Part shown: one piece after another, positions 4,646-5,192 of the stretch
How the letters are laid out: the number at the start of each line of letters is the position of its first letter
Position numbering within the stretch: the first letter of the stretch is position 1
NCBI GenBank assembly: GCA_020829485.1
Contig: JAIVFU010000293.1
Span: 1-5,192, forward strand
Reading direction: 5' to 3'
DNA: 5,192 nucleotides
Origin: Nostoc sp. CHAB 5834
GTDB taxonomy: Bacteria; Cyanobacteriota; Cyanobacteriia; Cyanobacteriales; Nostocaceae
Program-made: the position numbers and the translations under genes
The notes under the pieces: generated by a model
Seen by the model: the letters and a program-made list of their open reading frames with translations, nothing else
Databases searched by the model: none
Told to the model about the DNA's origin: nothing

Positions 4646-5058
4646 AGATTTAAGGAGCTTCGTAACTCATCTTCTGTAGTACCTTGAAGCTCCGAAGCTT
4701 TACTCAGCAGTAGATCTACTGCAACACGGATCAAAGTATTATCTGTAAGTCTCTCACCACCTTTAACTTGTTTCGTTCTATTTAATTTCCGGGTGAGATC
4801 GGTAAGTGCGTCAATCTGATCCTGTCTCAATCGTGCTTCCTTGCGCTCCAATTTTAAATACTTCGGAAGTTCGGTACTCTGTAAGTCTGTATCTTGCAAA
4901 CTTTGTAACTTTGTAGTTTTGTTGACTTCTTCACCCTCCCGCTCAATAGCAATTTGCGTAGAAGAAACAGACTCTGAATATTTATTAGTCTGTAAGTCTG
5001 TAACTTTGGAAGCCTGTTGTTTTGTAACTCTTTCTTCTACTTCACTTGAAGATTCTGG
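4642..5058 (-). CDS. Ribbon-helix-helix DNA-binding protein, plasmid-partition type, 5' end probably lost
   Basis: The C-terminal half is a ribbon-helix-helix domain: a basic beta strand KEARLRQDQIDALT, a first helix to about RKLNRT, a turn, then the second helix LTDNTLIRVAVDLLLSK. Such proteins bind short DNA repeats as dimers and often act as partners of ParA in plasmid partition or as repressors of their own operon. The first possible start in frame is TTG 4899, giving 85 residues, but it has no ribosome binding site and lies inside an octamer array. The frame stays open a further 57 codons to a stop at 5073-5071, with no ATG or GTG, encoding a polar segment with repeated LQ words (VTDLQT, TKLQS, TDLQS). 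The true start is therefore probably upstream and was cut off where the IS66-type element begins, near 5058. No parA is visible in the window. Confidence 0.65.
   Translation of the reverse strand, partial: PESSSEVEERVTKQQASKVTDLQTNKYSESVSSTQIAIEREGEEVNKTTKLQSLQDTDLQSTELPKYLKLERKEARLRQDQIDALTDLTRKLNRTKQVKGGERLTDNTLIRVAVDLLLSKASELQGTTEDELRSSLNL
4874..4921 (+). repeat. Octamer repeat array 2, six units inside the ribbon-helix-helix gene
   Basis: Six consecutive 8-bp units keep register, with examples TAAGTCTG (4882-4889), AAACTTTG (4898-4905) and TAACTTTG (4906-4913). One unit (4890-4897) is divergent. They lie within the open frame and encode the LQ-rich segment upstream of the DNA-binding domain. 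Because 8 is not a multiple of 3 the repeat is read in rotating frames, which suggests the DNA rather than the peptide is what repeats. Confidence 0.65.
4985..5032 (+). repeat. Octamer repeat array 3, six units near the 5' end of the gene
   Basis: Six 8-bp units share the wording of array 2 (TAAGTCTG 4993-5000, TAACTTTG 5001-5008; later units more diverged). The array is on the same strand as the other two but not in a common 8-bp phase with array 2. Confidence 0.55.
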
Positions 5059-5075
5059 TAGAGTTCTCTTCTACC
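5057..5075. repeat. Short hairpin at the probable IS66 boundary
   Basis: GGTAGA (5057-5062) pairs with TCTACC (5070-5075) around a seven-base loop, about 25 bp before the transposase start. The open frame of the ribbon-helix-helix gene ends at a stop inside this hairpin. It may be part of the IS terminal region; the other end of the element is not in the window, so the inverted repeat cannot be confirmed. Confidence 0.35.
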
Positions 5076-5100
5076 CCCAAAATCTGATAAATTAAATGGC

Positions 5101-5192
5101 ATGGAACAGAAGCGCCTGAATCATGTAGAGCAGATACCCCCAGAAGATTGGGGAAAGACTCCAACCAGCGTCAAAAAACTGGTGGAGGAGAT
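5101..5192 (+). CDS. IS66-type transposase, 5' end only
   Basis: The gene starts at ATG 5101 and is open to the window edge (30 complete codons). It reads MEQKRLNHVEQ, then IPPEDWGKTPTSVKKLVEE. I recognise the second part as the N-terminal segment of cyanobacterial IS66-type transposases, which usually continues into a coiled-coil leucine-zipper region and then zinc-finger and DDE domains. An ATG at 5096 in another frame gives only seven residues and is rejected. There is no clear ribosome binding site, which is common for transposases. The gene is divergent from the ribbon-helix-helix gene, and the left end of the element probably lies at about 5058-5076. Whether the rest of the transposase is intact cannot be seen. 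Confidence 0.65.
   Translation, partial: MEQKRLNHVEQIPPEDWGKTPTSVKKLVEE

Noticed and set aside
4590..5032. CRISPR array
   Set aside because: The repeats are 8-bp units directly abutting each other without unique spacers, so they are tandem repeats and not a CRISPR locus.
4841..5095. Plus-strand frame of 84 codons opposite the ribbon-helix-helix gene
   Set aside because: It is antisense to the gene and its Ser/Val/Cys-rich sequence is produced by the octamer repeats.

Overview
The window looks like accessory DNA from a filamentous (Nostoc/Anabaena-type) cyanobacterium. The evidence is five copies of the HIP1 octamer GCGATCGC (216-223, 2762-2769, 3207-3214, 3847-3854, 4174-4181), a cyanobacterial-style GC-rich dispersed repeat, and transposase fragments of kinds I recall from cyanobacteria. 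A plasmid or genomic island is likely: a ribbon-helix-helix DNA-binding gene of plasmid-partition type sits at the right end among remains of several mobile element families. These assignments come from motif recall, because no search could be run.

Layout. 1-124 is the 3' end of a group II intron (domains V and VI) on the + strand. A weak hairpin at 144-176 overlaps the end of the only intact operon. That operon holds three minus-strand genes, read 2272 to 175: a 126-aa protein with a C-terminal Cys/Cys-His motif, a 303-aa membrane protein with about four transmembrane segments, and a coiled-coil protein of about 258 aa. Spacings are 8 and 20 bp, so they are probably co-transcribed and work together. 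I cannot assign a function to any of them.

From 2515 to 3233 two non-autonomous transposable elements lie side by side. The first is a 197-bp MITE flanked by a perfect 7-bp direct repeat. The second is a 491-bp element with perfect 28-bp terminal inverted repeats that keeps only the first 41 or so codons of a transposase. A good promoter just outside the second element leads to a short ORF with a strong ribosome binding site (3373). This ORF appears to be cut off and converges on the 5' fragment of an IS1634/IS4-type transposase (3781 back to about 3596). From 3782 to 4590 there is no intact gene. That stretch holds hairpins resembling IS200/IS605 ends, dispersed-repeat-like sequence, and a RecD2-type helicase fragment interrupted by a stop codon.

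The right end (4590-5192) holds the ribbon-helix-helix gene on the minus strand. Three arrays of phased 8-bp repeats surround and lie inside it, and its 5' end seems to be lost at the boundary of an IS66-type element whose transposase begins at 5101 and runs off the window. The octamer arrays beside a ribbon-helix-helix protein are the most interesting signal here, because related partition proteins bind short tandem repeats.
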